From positions 123,256 to 187,255 of the forward strand of contig WSXX01000005.1 of assembly GCA_009773515.1 (NCBI GenBank): a DNA stretch of 64,000 nt, given 5' to 3'. The position numbers were made by a program, and so were the translations under genes. Source of the DNA: Bacteroidota bacterium. GTDB taxonomy: Bacteria; Bacteroidota; Bacteroidia; Bacteroidales; Lentimicrobiaceae. Of this stretch, positions 9,441-18,179 are shown piece after piece; the stretch's first letter is position 1; every line of letters begins with the position of its first letter. The notes beneath the pieces are model-generated. The model did not search any database and was not told where the DNA came from. It saw nothing but the letters and a program-made list of their open reading frames with translations.

Positions 9441-10376
9441 ATGAGCTATTTTACTGCCAGAAACATTACCAAAAGGTACGCAGCACACCTTGCCCTCGAC
9501 AATGTGAGCATTGAAGTACCTGAGCAGAGCATATTCGGACTTCTGGGCCCCAATGGCGCAGGCAAAACATCGCTGATCAGAATTATAAACCAGATCACAG
9601 GCCCTGATGAAGGTGAAGTTTTTATCGGAAACGAAAAACTTGCACCTCACCATGTTGATAAAATTGGCTATTTACCTGAAGAAAGAGGACTTTACAAAAA
9701 GATGAAAGTCGGCGAACAGGCAATGTATCTGGCTCAATTAAAAGGGGTTAGCAAATCTGATGCGCAGAAAAGACTGAAATACTGGTTTGAGAAGTTCGAA
9801 ATTCAAGCCTGGTGGAACAAGAAAGTTGAAGAACTTTCGAAAGGTATGCAGCAAAAAGTTCAGTTTATTGTAACCATCATTCATGAACCTACATTGCTGA
9901 TTTTCGATGAGCCTTTCAGCGGATTTGATCCTATTAATGTCAACCTGCTGAAAGACGAAATTCTTAACCTTAAGAAAAAAGGCGCTACCATTATATTCTC
10001 TACCCACAATATGGCCTCGGTTGAAGAGCTTTGCGACAATATTGCATTGCTTAACAAATCAAAAAAAATACTTGAAGGCAAGGTTAAGGACATAAAAACT
10101 ACCTTCAAAACAAACACTTACGCCATTGATTTTGATGGCTATACCGGAACAGCATTGTCATTACTCCCCAATGGCTTCACATTGCTAAGCGAAACCAACC
10201 AGGATGATATGCGACAAATGGTTGTCGGACTTCCCGTGAAGGCTTCTCAGAATGAGTTACTCACTGCCGTGATGCCGCACGTGAACATTCATGCTTTCAA
10301 AGAGATTGTTCCTACCATGAATGAAATCTTCATTAAAACGGTAAACGAATCAGGTAATTTTTCAGAAAATATTTAA
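9441..10376 (+). CDS. ABC transporter ATP-binding protein (ABC-2 exporter type)
   Basis: This cytoplasmic ATPase of 311 residues powers the membrane protein encoded 11 bp downstream. The Walker A GPNGAGKTS is near residue 37, the signature ELSKGMQQK near 132, Walker B LLIFDEPFSGFDP follows, and the H-loop is STHNM. The C-terminal ~90 residues form the DUF4162-like tail common in ABC-2 exporters of the NatA/YhaQ kind. An in-frame TTG at 9417 would add eight residues, but I chose the ATG at 9441 (MSYFTARNITKRY) because alignment-type homology begins there. The substrate is unknown. Confidence 0.93.
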   Translation: MSYFTARNITKRYAAHLALDNVSIEVPEQSIFGLLGPNGAGKTSLIRIINQITGPDEGEVFIGNEKLAPHHVDKIGYLPEERGLYKKMKVGEQAMYLAQLKGVSKSDAQKRLKYWFEKFEIQAWWNKKVEELSKGMQQKVQFIVTIIHEPTLLIFDEPFSGFDPINVNLLKDEILNLKKKGATIIFSTHNMASVEELCDNIALLNKSKKILEGKVKDIKTTFKTNTYAIDFDGYTGTALSLLPNGFTLLSETNQDDMRQMVVGLPVKASQNELLTAVMPHVNIHAFKEIVPTMNEIFIKTVNESGNFSENI

Positions 10377-10387
10377 CTCAAGCACCA

Positions 10388-11797
10388 ATGAATAAAATTA
10401 TACTCGTAATTCAACGCGAATATCTGTCAAGGGTTAAGAAAAAAACATTCATTGTAATGACCATTCTTGGCCCGATACTTATGGCTGCGCTGTTTATCGT
10501 GCCTGTTTTTCTTTCGCAGATGTCAGATGAAGTCAAGCAGGTTGACATCCTGGATGAAACCGGTTGGTTCGTAAATAAGTTTGAAGATTCCGAAAGGTTC
10601 AAATTCAACAATGTTTTCACCGACCTTGAAACAGCCAAGAACAAGCTTTCGGACAACAAGGGGTATGCATTGGTTTATATTCCCAAGCCCGATGTAAGTG
10701 TTCCTTCTACCGCTATGATTTTCAGCGAAAAGCAGGTAAGCATTGATCTGAAAGGATACATTCGGAGCATAATGAGCAAGGAAGTAGAAAATCAGAAGCT
10801 TGGCGCTGAAATTATTAAAGAAATCAGGAAAGTTAATCCTGATTTTGATCCTGCGAACCCTGAAAGCAGCAACGCCGGGAATGTAGTAAGCGAAGAGATT
10901 CTGAAAAATATAAAAACCAATATCATACTCACTTCCATTAGAATGGGTGAAGCCGGCAAGGAAGAGAAAAGCTTCACTGAGGTTAGTATGGCTGTAGGAA
11001 TGTTTGCCGGAATACTGATCTATTTCTTCATATTTCTGTTTGGTTCCCAGGTAATGCGTGGTGTTATCGAAGAAAAAGTCAGCAGAATTGTTGAAGTGAT
11101 TGTTTCATCAGTGAAGCCTTTTCAGTTGATGATGGGTAAAATAATCGGCGTTGGATTGGTCGGACTTACCCAGTTTCTGCTGTGGGTTGTTTTTACCATG
11201 GTGATTGTAGGCGTTTTTCAGCAGGTAATGCCGGGCAAGCTCCAAAAACAGCAAACTGTTGAGAGCTTTAATCCCGGCACACGGATTCCTTCAGGCACTG
11301 AATCAGCGCAGGCAATAGAAAACATAGAAGCTCAGGGCAGCATGGATAAACTGATAGAAGCAGTTCATACCATCAATTTCGGAGTGATGATTTTTTCGTT
11401 TCTGTTTTATTTTCTTGGAGGTTATCTTCTGTATGGAGCCATGTTTGCAGCCATTGGAGCAGCGGTTGACAATGAAACCGACACCCAGCAATTTATGATG
11501 CCGGTAACAATACCGCTTATCCTAGCCATTGTAGTTTCTCAGTTTGTTATCAATAACCCCGAAGGCCCTGTTGCTTTCTGGTTCTCGATTATACCATTTA
11601 CCTCTCCGATTGTAATGATGGTAAGAATCCCGTTTGGTGTTCCCGGGTGGGAAATTGCACTGTCAATGGTTTTGCTGGTTATAACTTTTGTCGGAGCCGT
11701 TTGGATGGCCGGAAGAATATACCGAACCGGAATTCTGATGTACGGAAAAAAAGTCAGCTGGGGCGAATTGTACAAGTGGCTTTTTTATAAAGCCTGA
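10388..11797 (+). CDS. ABC-2 type transporter permease (NatB/YhaP-like)
   Basis: This 469-residue inner-membrane protein has one N-terminal helix (residues ~22-42), a large extracytoplasmic domain (~45-190), then about five helices in the C-terminal half. That is the architecture of the ABC-2 membrane protein 3 family. The motif VIEEKVSRIVEVIVSSVKPFQLMMGKIIGVG, written in two pieces around residues 235-260, is typical for NatB/YhaP relatives. It pairs with the ATPase just upstream and the two genes form one operon. Relatives export sodium, drugs or peptides, and the sequence does not decide between them. Confidence 0.9.
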   Translation: MNKIILVIQREYLSRVKKKTFIVMTILGPILMAALFIVPVFLSQMSDEVKQVDILDETGWFVNKFEDSERFKFNNVFTDLETAKNKLSDNKGYALVYIPKPDVSVPSTAMIFSEKQVSIDLKGYIRSIMSKEVENQKLGAEIIKEIRKVNPDFDPANPESSNAGNVVSEEILKNIKTNIILTSIRMGEAGKEEKSFTEVSMAVGMFAGILIYFFIFLFGSQVMRGVIEEKVSRIVEVIVSSVKPFQLMMGKIIGVGLVGLTQFLLWVVFTMVIVGVFQQVMPGKLQKQQTVESFNPGTRIPSGTESAQAIENIEAQGSMDKLIEAVHTINFGVMIFSFLFYFLGGYLLYGAMFAAIGAAVDNETDTQQFMMPVTIPLILAIVVSQFVINNPEGPVAFWFSIIPFTSPIVMMVRIPFGVPGWEIALSMVLLVITFVGAVWMAGRIYRTGILMYGKKVSWGELYKWLFYKA

Positions 11798-11810
11798 TTT
11801 TGAAGCTGAA

Positions 11811-11833
11811 GTTGCGAATTGTTACTTCGCAAC
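11811..11833. other. Inverted repeat between permease and response regulator
   Basis: Eight-base perfect arms GTTGCGAA (11811-11818) and TTCGCAAC (11826-11833) lie 14 bp after the permease stop. There is no T-run behind them, so this may be a weak terminator or a binding site. Confidence 0.35.
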
Positions 11834-11882
11834 CAACACCTCGCCTTCGCAAAGATGAATAATGCATTTTAAATACTGAAAT

Positions 11883-13046
11883 ATGGCACGCATATTAGTA
11901 ATTGACGACGAAAGAAGCATCAGAAGTACGCTGAAGGAAATTCTGGAATATGAAGGCTACCAGATGGATGAAGCTCCTGACGGGCCAACAGCACTTGAAC
12001 TGGCCGCTAAAGAAAAGTACGATGTTGTGCTATGCGACATAAAGATGCCGCTTATGGATGGCATTGAAGTGCTTGATAAGTTGTTGATTATGAACGACAC
12101 GCCGGTAGTAATGATCTCCGGACACGGAAATATTGAAACCGCTGTTGATGCCATAAAAAGAGGTGCTTACGATTACATTGCCAAACCACTTGACCTCAAC
12201 CGATTACTTATCACCATCAGAAATGCGATGGAAAAAGGCAGCCTGATCAAAGAGACCCGTGTTCTGAAACGCAAAGTCAGCAAGACTTACGAAATGATAG
12301 GACAATCAGAGCCGATTCAGCAAATAAGAACCATGATCGAACGGGTTGCCCCTACCGATGCACGTGTACTTATCACCGGAAGTAATGGAACAGGCAAAGA
12401 GCTTGTTGCACGGTGGTTGCACGAATTGAGCAACCGTGCTGAAGGTCCGTTTATTGAGGTAAATTGTGCTGCGATCCCAGGCGAATTAATCGAAAGTGTG
12501 CTTTTCGGACATGAAAAGGGATCGTTCACATCAGCGATTAAACAGCGCAAAGGCGATTTTGAACAAGCCAGCGGAGGCACATTGTTTCTTGATGAAATCG
12601 GAGATATGAGCCTGGCTGCTCAGGCTAAGGTGTTGCGTGCACTGCAGGAAAACAAGATTATGCGGGTAGGTGGTGAAAAAGATATTCCTGTTGATGTTAG
12701 AATTATTGCTGCTACCAACAAAAATATTGTTGATGAAATTGAGAAACGGAATTTCAGGGAAGATTTATATCACCGGCTCAGTGTGATTCTGATTCATGTA
12801 CCAACGTTAAATGATCGGGCCGAAGACATTCCCCTACTTGCCAATTATTTTCTTACTGAAATCTGCGAAACACAAGGTAAACCACTCCTCACTTTCGACG
12901 ATGAAGCATTGCTTGCATTGCAAAACATTACATGGACCGGAAATATCCGGGAGCTCAGAAATGTTGTGGAACGACTGGCTATTTTGTGCGACAAGATAAT
13001 CACAGCCGAAGATGTTGAACTTTATGCACGTCCTTTAAAGAAATAA
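11883..13046 (+). CDS. Sigma-54-type response regulator lacking the DNA-binding domain
   Basis: The 387 residues comprise a receiver domain (phospho-acceptor D52 in LCDIKMPLMDG) and an AAA+ ATPase (Walker A GSNGTGKE near 166, Walker B GGTLFLDEIGD, and the R-finger region DLYHRLSVI). The protein stops at residue 387 right after the AAA+ lid (LYARPLKK), where NtrC-type regulators continue into a Fis-type helix-turn-helix. The sigma-54 contacting loop reads GSFTSA at 213-218 instead of GAFTGA. I recall this pattern from other Bacteroidota regulators, so it may be a phylum-specific subfamily. The gene is convergent with the hybrid kinase, with 2 bp between the stop codons. Confidence 0.9.
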   Translation: MARILVIDDERSIRSTLKEILEYEGYQMDEAPDGPTALELAAKEKYDVVLCDIKMPLMDGIEVLDKLLIMNDTPVVMISGHGNIETAVDAIKRGAYDYIAKPLDLNRLLITIRNAMEKGSLIKETRVLKRKVSKTYEMIGQSEPIQQIRTMIERVAPTDARVLITGSNGTGKELVARWLHELSNRAEGPFIEVNCAAIPGELIESVLFGHEKGSFTSAIKQRKGDFEQASGGTLFLDEIGDMSLAAQAKVLRALQENKIMRVGGEKDIPVDVRIIAATNKNIVDEIEKRNFREDLYHRLSVILIHVPTLNDRAEDIPLLANYFLTEICETQGKPLLTFDDEALLALQNITWTGNIRELRNVVERLAILCDKIITAEDVELYARPLKK

Positions 13047-13048
13047 TT

Positions 13049-16000
13049 TCAGGAAGGCGTTTTAAGATACTTTCTGAGGGTAATCATCAATTCTTCCGGG
13101 TTAAATGGTTTTGAAACAAAATCATCAATGCCGGCTTCACTAATTCTTACCTTCACTTCATGTTTTGACGTTGCCGACAAAGCAATAACCGGAATAGAAG
13201 AAATAACTGCGGAATCAAACAATCTGATTCTGCGGGTGGTTTCATAGCCGTCCATATCAGGCATTTGCAAATCCATCAGCACAAGTTGATGATTCCCGGA
13301 TTGCAGTTTATTAATAGCTTCATTCCCATCATGGGCAACATCAACCACCAGATTCCAGTTTTCGATGAATTTTTTGGCTATGATGGCATTGATTTTATTA
13401 TCCTCAACCAATAAAATATGCTGTCCTTCGAATCTGAAAACATCTGAATCCGCGAGAATTTCTTTATCATCATTGCGTATATCAGCTTCTTCGACACTCA
13501 GCATAAATGAGAATACTGATCCTTCGCCCGGCGAACTGACCAAAGTCATCCTGCGACCAAACATGTCAAGCAATTTATGTGTGATTGCGAGTCCGAGGCC
13601 TGTACCTCCGAACCTGCGGGAAGTATCGCTGGAAGCCTGAGTAAAAGACTCGAAAATACTTTCGTGCATTTCTGCAGGTATGCCAATTCCTGAATCGGAA
13701 ACACTGAACTTTATTTCCAAATGTTTGCTTTCTCTGCGTGCAAGACTTATTTCAATAAGAACTCCTCCTTTTTCAGTAAATTTAATAGCGTTGCTCACAA
13801 GGTTATTCAGTATCTGAGAAATACGCAATGGGTCGCTGACTATAAAAAGCGGCAGATTTTCATCATAAATAAGCTCAAGATCAATTCCTTTGCTGCTGGC
13901 CGCATGCAGCATTGAACTTCTGATGCCTTCAGCAAGATTCTTAAGATTGAAATCGATGGATTCAATATAAAGTTTACCGGCTTCCATTTTGTTGAGATCA
14001 AGAACATCATTAATAAGATTGAGCAGACTTTCGGCCGAGAATCTGAGAATTTTCAGATCTTCAAGTTGCTCTGGCCTGGGGTTCTCTCTCATCAGCAGAT
14101 GAGTTATACCAATTACAGCATTCAGAGGGGTTCTTATTTCATGACTAACAACCGACAGAAACTGTGTTTTAGCCAATACAGCTTCATCAGCAAGGTTTTT
14201 AGCAATTTCCAACTCAGAATACTTAAGATTAAGTGCTTCATTTTTCTGAATAATCTGATCGCGCTGTGCTTCAATTTTATCGCGTTGAAGTTTGATTTCA
14301 CCGGTTCGTTGTGTAATTACCTTCTCCAGATTTTCGTTATTTTTTCTGAGTTTTCGCGAATAAAGCAACAGACCAGTCCAAAAAAGGGCAAGAGAAGCCA
14401 GAACCAATAACGAAATAACCCACCATCTTTCGTACCATATCCTTAATACTTTCAATTCGAGCACCATAGGATCGCTGTAAATATAATTACCTGCCCGTCG
14501 TGCACGGATTTTTATTTTATAGTCGCCGGGGTTCATACCTGCAAGCATTACAACGCCATCAGCATTTACCGGCACCCAGGTAGTATCAATGCCTTCAATC
14601 CATTGCTGGTAAACCAGTTGGCGCGAAGGATATTCAGAAGATGCAATTCTCAGATTGACAAAACCTTTATTGGTAATTTCCAGTTTACCGGAAATAGTTT
14701 CGTCAACCCTTATGTTATTAACGATGAGAGACTGAATGTTTGGCTGCAATGTTTTTCGGGGAAGTGAAAGCTGCTTTGAAACTGCAGCTCCTGCAAGTGT
14801 CCCAACCCATAATCTATTTTGCCGATCAACCAATAAACCTCTGTATGCTATGGTTTTGGAAGGTAATCCGGCTCGTTGGTCAAAGGTAACAAGGTCTCCG
14901 TTTTTGTATCGGTGAAGACCTTTGTTGTTGGCAAACCACAGGAAGCCCAAGGAGTCAATTGCCAGTGCTTTTACTGAATTATCCGTATAAATTCCAAGAT
15001 CTGCTCTGCTGAAGTTTCCTTTTTCGATTCGGATAAGGCCAAAGGAAGTACCCAACCAGATATCTTCGGTTTTGGGATCAATGGCAATGTCATTTACGTT
15101 GATATCAATGTTTCGTTGAAACTTGACTTCTTCGCTCAGATTGACAAACCTGTCATTTGCAGCAAAATAAACTGAAATATAAGCTGAATCGGTCATTCCA
15201 CCGCTATAAAGAAGCCCTTCAGATGAAACGGCCAGCGAAATGGATCGTGACAACAATCCTTGCTTCCTGCCGTAAAGTTTCACATTAAAATCGGGCGTAA
15301 TCCTTATAAGTTCTTCATTTGCATCCTGGCATGCCCATATACTTCCGTCTTCAGCTCTCACAAGTTTAAATACTGCTTTCCCTGATTTGCTGAAATCGAA
15401 TTTTTTCAGCGTTTTTCCAGATTTATTAAGCATACAAATGCCACCTTCGGCATCAGAAACCCAGAAACCTTCATCAACCGGAAGTATTTGCAGCAAAAAA
15501 GCTTTTGAAGAAAATAATGCCCTCGCATTAGATTCAAGGCCGGAATCAGCCTTAAACACAGATTTTCCATCGGTAAAATAAACAAAACCCTTATCATCGG
15601 TAGCCAATGACTGAATATAATTATTGCTGAGATCTACAAATGGATGGCCAAACAAGGTTTCCTGCATCAGAATTATTCCAGCATCAGAAGCAATCCATAT
15701 ATCATCATCTTTATCAATATAAATATGTGTTACATCCTTTTCAGGATATTCCTGGATATTTGTCAATAACAGTTTACCTGATTTATCTTTTATGATCTGA
15801 AAAAGGCCTGCCGACCAGGTACCAGCAAACAAATAACCTTTACCAGTGCGGGCAAAGGATGAGATTTCAACATTACTGATCATCATCATTTCCGAAAACA
15901 AACCTTCCGGAGTAACTTTCATTTCAAATAAACCTTCGCGGGAAGCAATAAGAATACGACCCGGGGCAGACTGGCTTACTGCATGAATTCCGGAAAACTT

Positions 16001-16630
16001 CACAGAAACTGGTAATGGTTTAAACTCGTTAAGCAAATCATCATACAAGAAAACAAGACCTGTTTCAGAAAAAGCGAAAAAATTTCCGATACCATCATCA
16101 GTAAAAGAAAATGACCTGTTGTAATTGTTGGTTGAAACTCCTTCGCCCATATCATAGCTTATGAATTTTTCATCACTATAGCGATAAACGCGGATATTGT
16201 CAGAAACCCAGAGCCTTTCTTTAAAGTCTTTATAAAACACCTTTGGGAACCACATTGCCGTATCAGAAAGGTGTACACTTCCCCTTGCGATGGTTTCTAT
16301 TTTAAAATTACCATTTAAATCATTAATTCGGCTGATGCCCATATCTGTAGTCAGAAGCAGGTCGTTTTCATTAACGGTAATTATACTTTTGCCGTAAGGT
16401 CCGGGCAATTCATCTCTGAACAATCTGAATTCACGGCCGTCGTAACGGATAAGACCATCGTCACATGCAGCCCATAATACACCGTTTTCATCTCTGACAA
16501 CAGATTTAATGAGAGGAGCAGGTAAACCTTCATCTTCTCCATATCTGATAAACCGGAAAGTCTGAGCAACCAGCAGATCTGACAGAATGATTAATAGAAT
16601 AATCAGAATAAAACGCCTGTTTAACTTCAT
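13049..16630 (-). CDS. Hybrid two-component sensor kinase with periplasmic propeller
   Basis: This is a 1193-residue envelope-spanning sensor. A signal-anchor helix (residues ~1-22) leads to about 680 residues of Reg_prop-type repeats (IRYDGREFRLF, GLFQIIKD, WLGTSFGLIRIE), predicted to form two beta-propellers. A Y_Y_Y domain follows, then one membrane helix near 725-745 and a coiled linker. The kinase core has HisKA with VSHEIRTPLN near residue 832 and HATPase boxes NLVSNAIKF, DSGIGIP and GGTGLGLAI. A C-terminal receiver has its acceptor in LMDLQMPDMDG near 1118. Bacteroidota HTCS proteins usually end in an AraC domain, which is missing here, so the output must pass to another protein. Confidence 0.92.
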   Translation of the reverse strand: MKLNRRFILIILLIILSDLLVAQTFRFIRYGEDEGLPAPLIKSVVRDENGVLWAACDDGLIRYDGREFRLFRDELPGPYGKSIITVNENDLLLTTDMGISRINDLNGNFKIETIARGSVHLSDTAMWFPKVFYKDFKERLWVSDNIRVYRYSDEKFISYDMGEGVSTNNYNRSFSFTDDGIGNFFAFSETGLVFLYDDLLNEFKPLPVSVKFSGIHAVSQSAPGRILIASREGLFEMKVTPEGLFSEMMMISNVEISSFARTGKGYLFAGTWSAGLFQIIKDKSGKLLLTNIQEYPEKDVTHIYIDKDDDIWIASDAGIILMQETLFGHPFVDLSNNYIQSLATDDKGFVYFTDGKSVFKADSGLESNARALFSSKAFLLQILPVDEGFWVSDAEGGICMLNKSGKTLKKFDFSKSGKAVFKLVRAEDGSIWACQDANEELIRITPDFNVKLYGRKQGLLSRSISLAVSSEGLLYSGGMTDSAYISVYFAANDRFVNLSEEVKFQRNIDINVNDIAIDPKTEDIWLGTSFGLIRIEKGNFSRADLGIYTDNSVKALAIDSLGFLWFANNKGLHRYKNGDLVTFDQRAGLPSKTIAYRGLLVDRQNRLWVGTLAGAAVSKQLSLPRKTLQPNIQSLIVNNIRVDETISGKLEITNKGFVNLRIASSEYPSRQLVYQQWIEGIDTTWVPVNADGVVMLAGMNPGDYKIKIRARRAGNYIYSDPMVLELKVLRIWYERWWVISLLVLASLALFWTGLLLYSRKLRKNNENLEKVITQRTGEIKLQRDKIEAQRDQIIQKNEALNLKYSELEIAKNLADEAVLAKTQFLSVVSHEIRTPLNAVIGITHLLMRENPRPEQLEDLKILRFSAESLLNLINDVLDLNKMEAGKLYIESIDFNLKNLAEGIRSSMLHAASSKGIDLELIYDENLPLFIVSDPLRISQILNNLVSNAIKFTEKGGVLIEISLARRESKHLEIKFSVSDSGIGIPAEMHESIFESFTQASSDTSRRFGGTGLGLAITHKLLDMFGRRMTLVSSPGEGSVFSFMLSVEEADIRNDDKEILADSDVFRFEGQHILLVEDNKINAIIAKKFIENWNLVVDVAHDGNEAINKLQSGNHQLVLMDLQMPDMDGYETTRRIRLFDSAVISSIPVIALSATSKHEVKVRISEAGIDDFVSKPFNPEELMITLRKYLKTPS

Positions 16631-16721
16631 AAAAAAGTCTAATTATCCGGTTTTAAAGATGCCAGAATGATAAATAAGAAAACAACGTCTAAAGATACGT
16701 GTAATCTGTTAATATTATAGC

Positions 16722-16729
16722 TATTTTTG
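16722..16729 (+). promoter_or_regulatory. Bacteroidota -7 element for ssrA
   Basis: TATTTTTG matches TAnnTTTG exactly and lies 12 bp before the first base of mature tmRNA at 16742. Confidence 0.65.
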
Positions 16730-16741
16730 CAGAATGTAATC

Positions 16742-17110
16742 GGGGCTGCCCGGTTTTGACAGCAGAGAAGTGGTACTGTAAGCATGTCGGGCGTTGCAAG
16801 AGTGGCCCGTTAATCCCAACTTGCACAGCCTCTAAACGGCACAGATTATAATTACGCGTTAGCCGCTTAATCAAGGATTAGGCCGCTTTCTGCTCCCCGG
16901 GAAGCTTTGCGTGGCTGCGTTTCGGTAAGAGCATCACAAATGCTGCGATAAGACAGGTAAGGTCCTGGTGCCTGTTCGAAAACCAAAAGGAATAAGATGA
17001 TGGTTGGGTTGTTTTCTCCCTGCCTTTGTCCGACAACCAACTGAAAAATAAGCATGTAGAAAGCTTTATTGCTGTCTGTTTGGACGCGGGTTCGATTCCC
17101 GCCAGCTCCA
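16742..17110 (+). ncRNA. ssrA: Transfer-messenger RNA (tmRNA)
   Basis: tmRNA rescues stalled ribosomes and tags the unfinished protein for proteolysis. The 5' end GGGGCTG pairs with the 3' end CAGCTCC (17103-17109, with one G-U pair) to make the tRNA-like acceptor stem. The T-arm is GGGTTCGATTCCC near 17088, and the discriminator A at 17110 lacks an encoded CCA. The tag reading frame occupies 16838-16870 and reads GTDYNYALAA then stop; the YALAA end is standard for Bacteroidota. I place the resume codon at GGC 16838 by analogy with known tags, and codons upstream are also open. The 369-nt length is typical. Confidence 0.95.
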
Positions 17111-17164
17111 CGAAAAATCCCGCAAGTTTTTAACTTGCGGGATTTTAATTTCAGGGGGTTTCTT
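17091..17164 (+). repeat. Direct repeat, copy 1: ssrA 3' end plus terminator
   Basis: This segment covers the 3' half of the tmRNA T-arm, the acceptor strand and the terminator. It is repeated 176 bp downstream at 17267-17345. The core 17097-17122 is identical over 26 bases to 17273-17298. Confidence 0.85.
17114..17146 (+). terminator. Intrinsic terminator after ssrA
   Basis: Directly after the tmRNA 3' end, the arms ATCCCGCAAGTT and AACTTGCGGGAT are perfectly complementary around a three-base loop and are followed by TTTTAATTT. Confidence 0.85.
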
Positions 17165-17266
17165 CTCACTGTTGGGCTTGATATGCAGGTTTATCGCTGA
17201 ATAAAAAAACTATAAATCGGCAGTAAAATCAAAATACTCCCAGAATATAGGTAAAAAATCTCAGTT

Positions 17267-17345
17267 TTTCAATCCCGCCAGCTCCACGAAAAATCCCGGA
17301 ACTTTTTAACTTGCGGGGTTTTTTATTTTCAATGGGCGTTTCTTT
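17267..17345 (+). repeat. Direct repeat, copy 2: duplicated ssrA 3' end fragment
   Basis: This copy contains the terminal tmRNA bases TCCCGCCAGCTCCACG and a variant of the terminator, ending in a T-run. No tmRNA body precedes it. Two changes in the left arm (GGAAC for GCAAG) weaken the hairpin. The ~150 bp between the copies hold no gene. The tmRNA 3' end is a common phage and island attachment site, so an att-like origin is one explanation and simple tandem duplication another. Confidence 0.8.
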
Positions 17346-17390
17346 TAAAAAAAATCCCCTACTTTCACGCAGTAAAAAAAATCGTCAAGG

Positions 17391-18179
17391 ATGCCACTTA
17401 CCTATCATTCCTACCTTAAAATTGAGGAACTATTGGCTCTTCAGCAATTCCGCTCACCCGAAGAGCATGATGAGATGCTGTTTATTGTCATCCATCAGGC
17501 TTATGAACTCTGGTTTAAGCAGATGTTGCATGAGCTGGATTATATCTCAAATATAATGGAGCAGCAGGAAGATATACAAACTGCTTTTCACAGCATGAAG
17601 CGGGTACTTACCATTTTAAAAGTGCTTGTGCATCAGGTAGATATTCTTGAAACCATGACACCGCTGGAATTTCTGTCGTTCCGCGATTACCTGGAAACTG
17701 CAAGTGGATTTCAATCTTATCAATGGCGTGAACTTGAATTTAAGCTGGGGCTGAAGTCGGAAATTCACATTTACCGTTTCCCTGAAGGAACGGACATCCG
17801 CAAAAAATTACAACAAAGGTTTGATGCCCCTTCCCTCTGGCATAATTTTATGGTTTCGCTCAAATTGACGGGTTATGATATTCCGGCAGACGTTCTGAAC
17901 CGTCCGCATAATTCAAGCACCACCCCATCAGAAGAAGTGCAGCAGATTTTGCTTCAGATATACAAAACGAATGCTCCGCTTGCGGGGTTTTGCGAACTGT
18001 TGGTTGATCTGGATGAGGGCATTCAGGAATGGCGTTACCGTCATGTAAAAATGGTGGAGAGAACCATTGGGTACAAAAAAGGAACAGGAGGTTCGGCCGG
18101 CGTAGATTATCTGAAAAAGTCATTATTTACCCCACTTTTCCCCGATTTGTGGGAGATAAGATCCTCTTTTTCGAAATGA
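17391..18179 (+). CDS. kynA: Tryptophan 2,3-dioxygenase
   Basis: This heme enzyme opens the indole ring of L-tryptophan with O2 to give N-formylkynurenine, the first step of the kynurenine pathway. The 262 residues fit the bacterial TDO family. The conserved start region contains HQAYELWFKQMLHELD, with the distal His at residue 47. The heme-ligand region RYRHVKMVERTIG carries His218 as the likely axial ligand, and the GTGGS substrate loop and LFPDLWEIR end follow. The protein is slightly shorter than the Xanthomonas enzyme (279 by my recollection). It overlaps the downstream kynureninase-like gene by ATGA, indicating a coupled operon. Confidence 0.93.
   Translation: MPLTYHSYLKIEELLALQQFRSPEEHDEMLFIVIHQAYELWFKQMLHELDYISNIMEQQEDIQTAFHSMKRVLTILKVLVHQVDILETMTPLEFLSFRDYLETASGFQSYQWRELEFKLGLKSEIHIYRFPEGTDIRKKLQQRFDAPSLWHNFMVSLKLTGYDIPADVLNRPHNSSTTPSEEVQQILLQIYKTNAPLAGFCELLVDLDEGIQEWRYRHVKMVERTIGYKKGTGGSAGVDYLKKSLFTPLFPDLWEIRSSFSK

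Noticed and set aside
16867..17169. Two open frames on the minus strand
   Set aside because: They lie antisense to the tmRNA.
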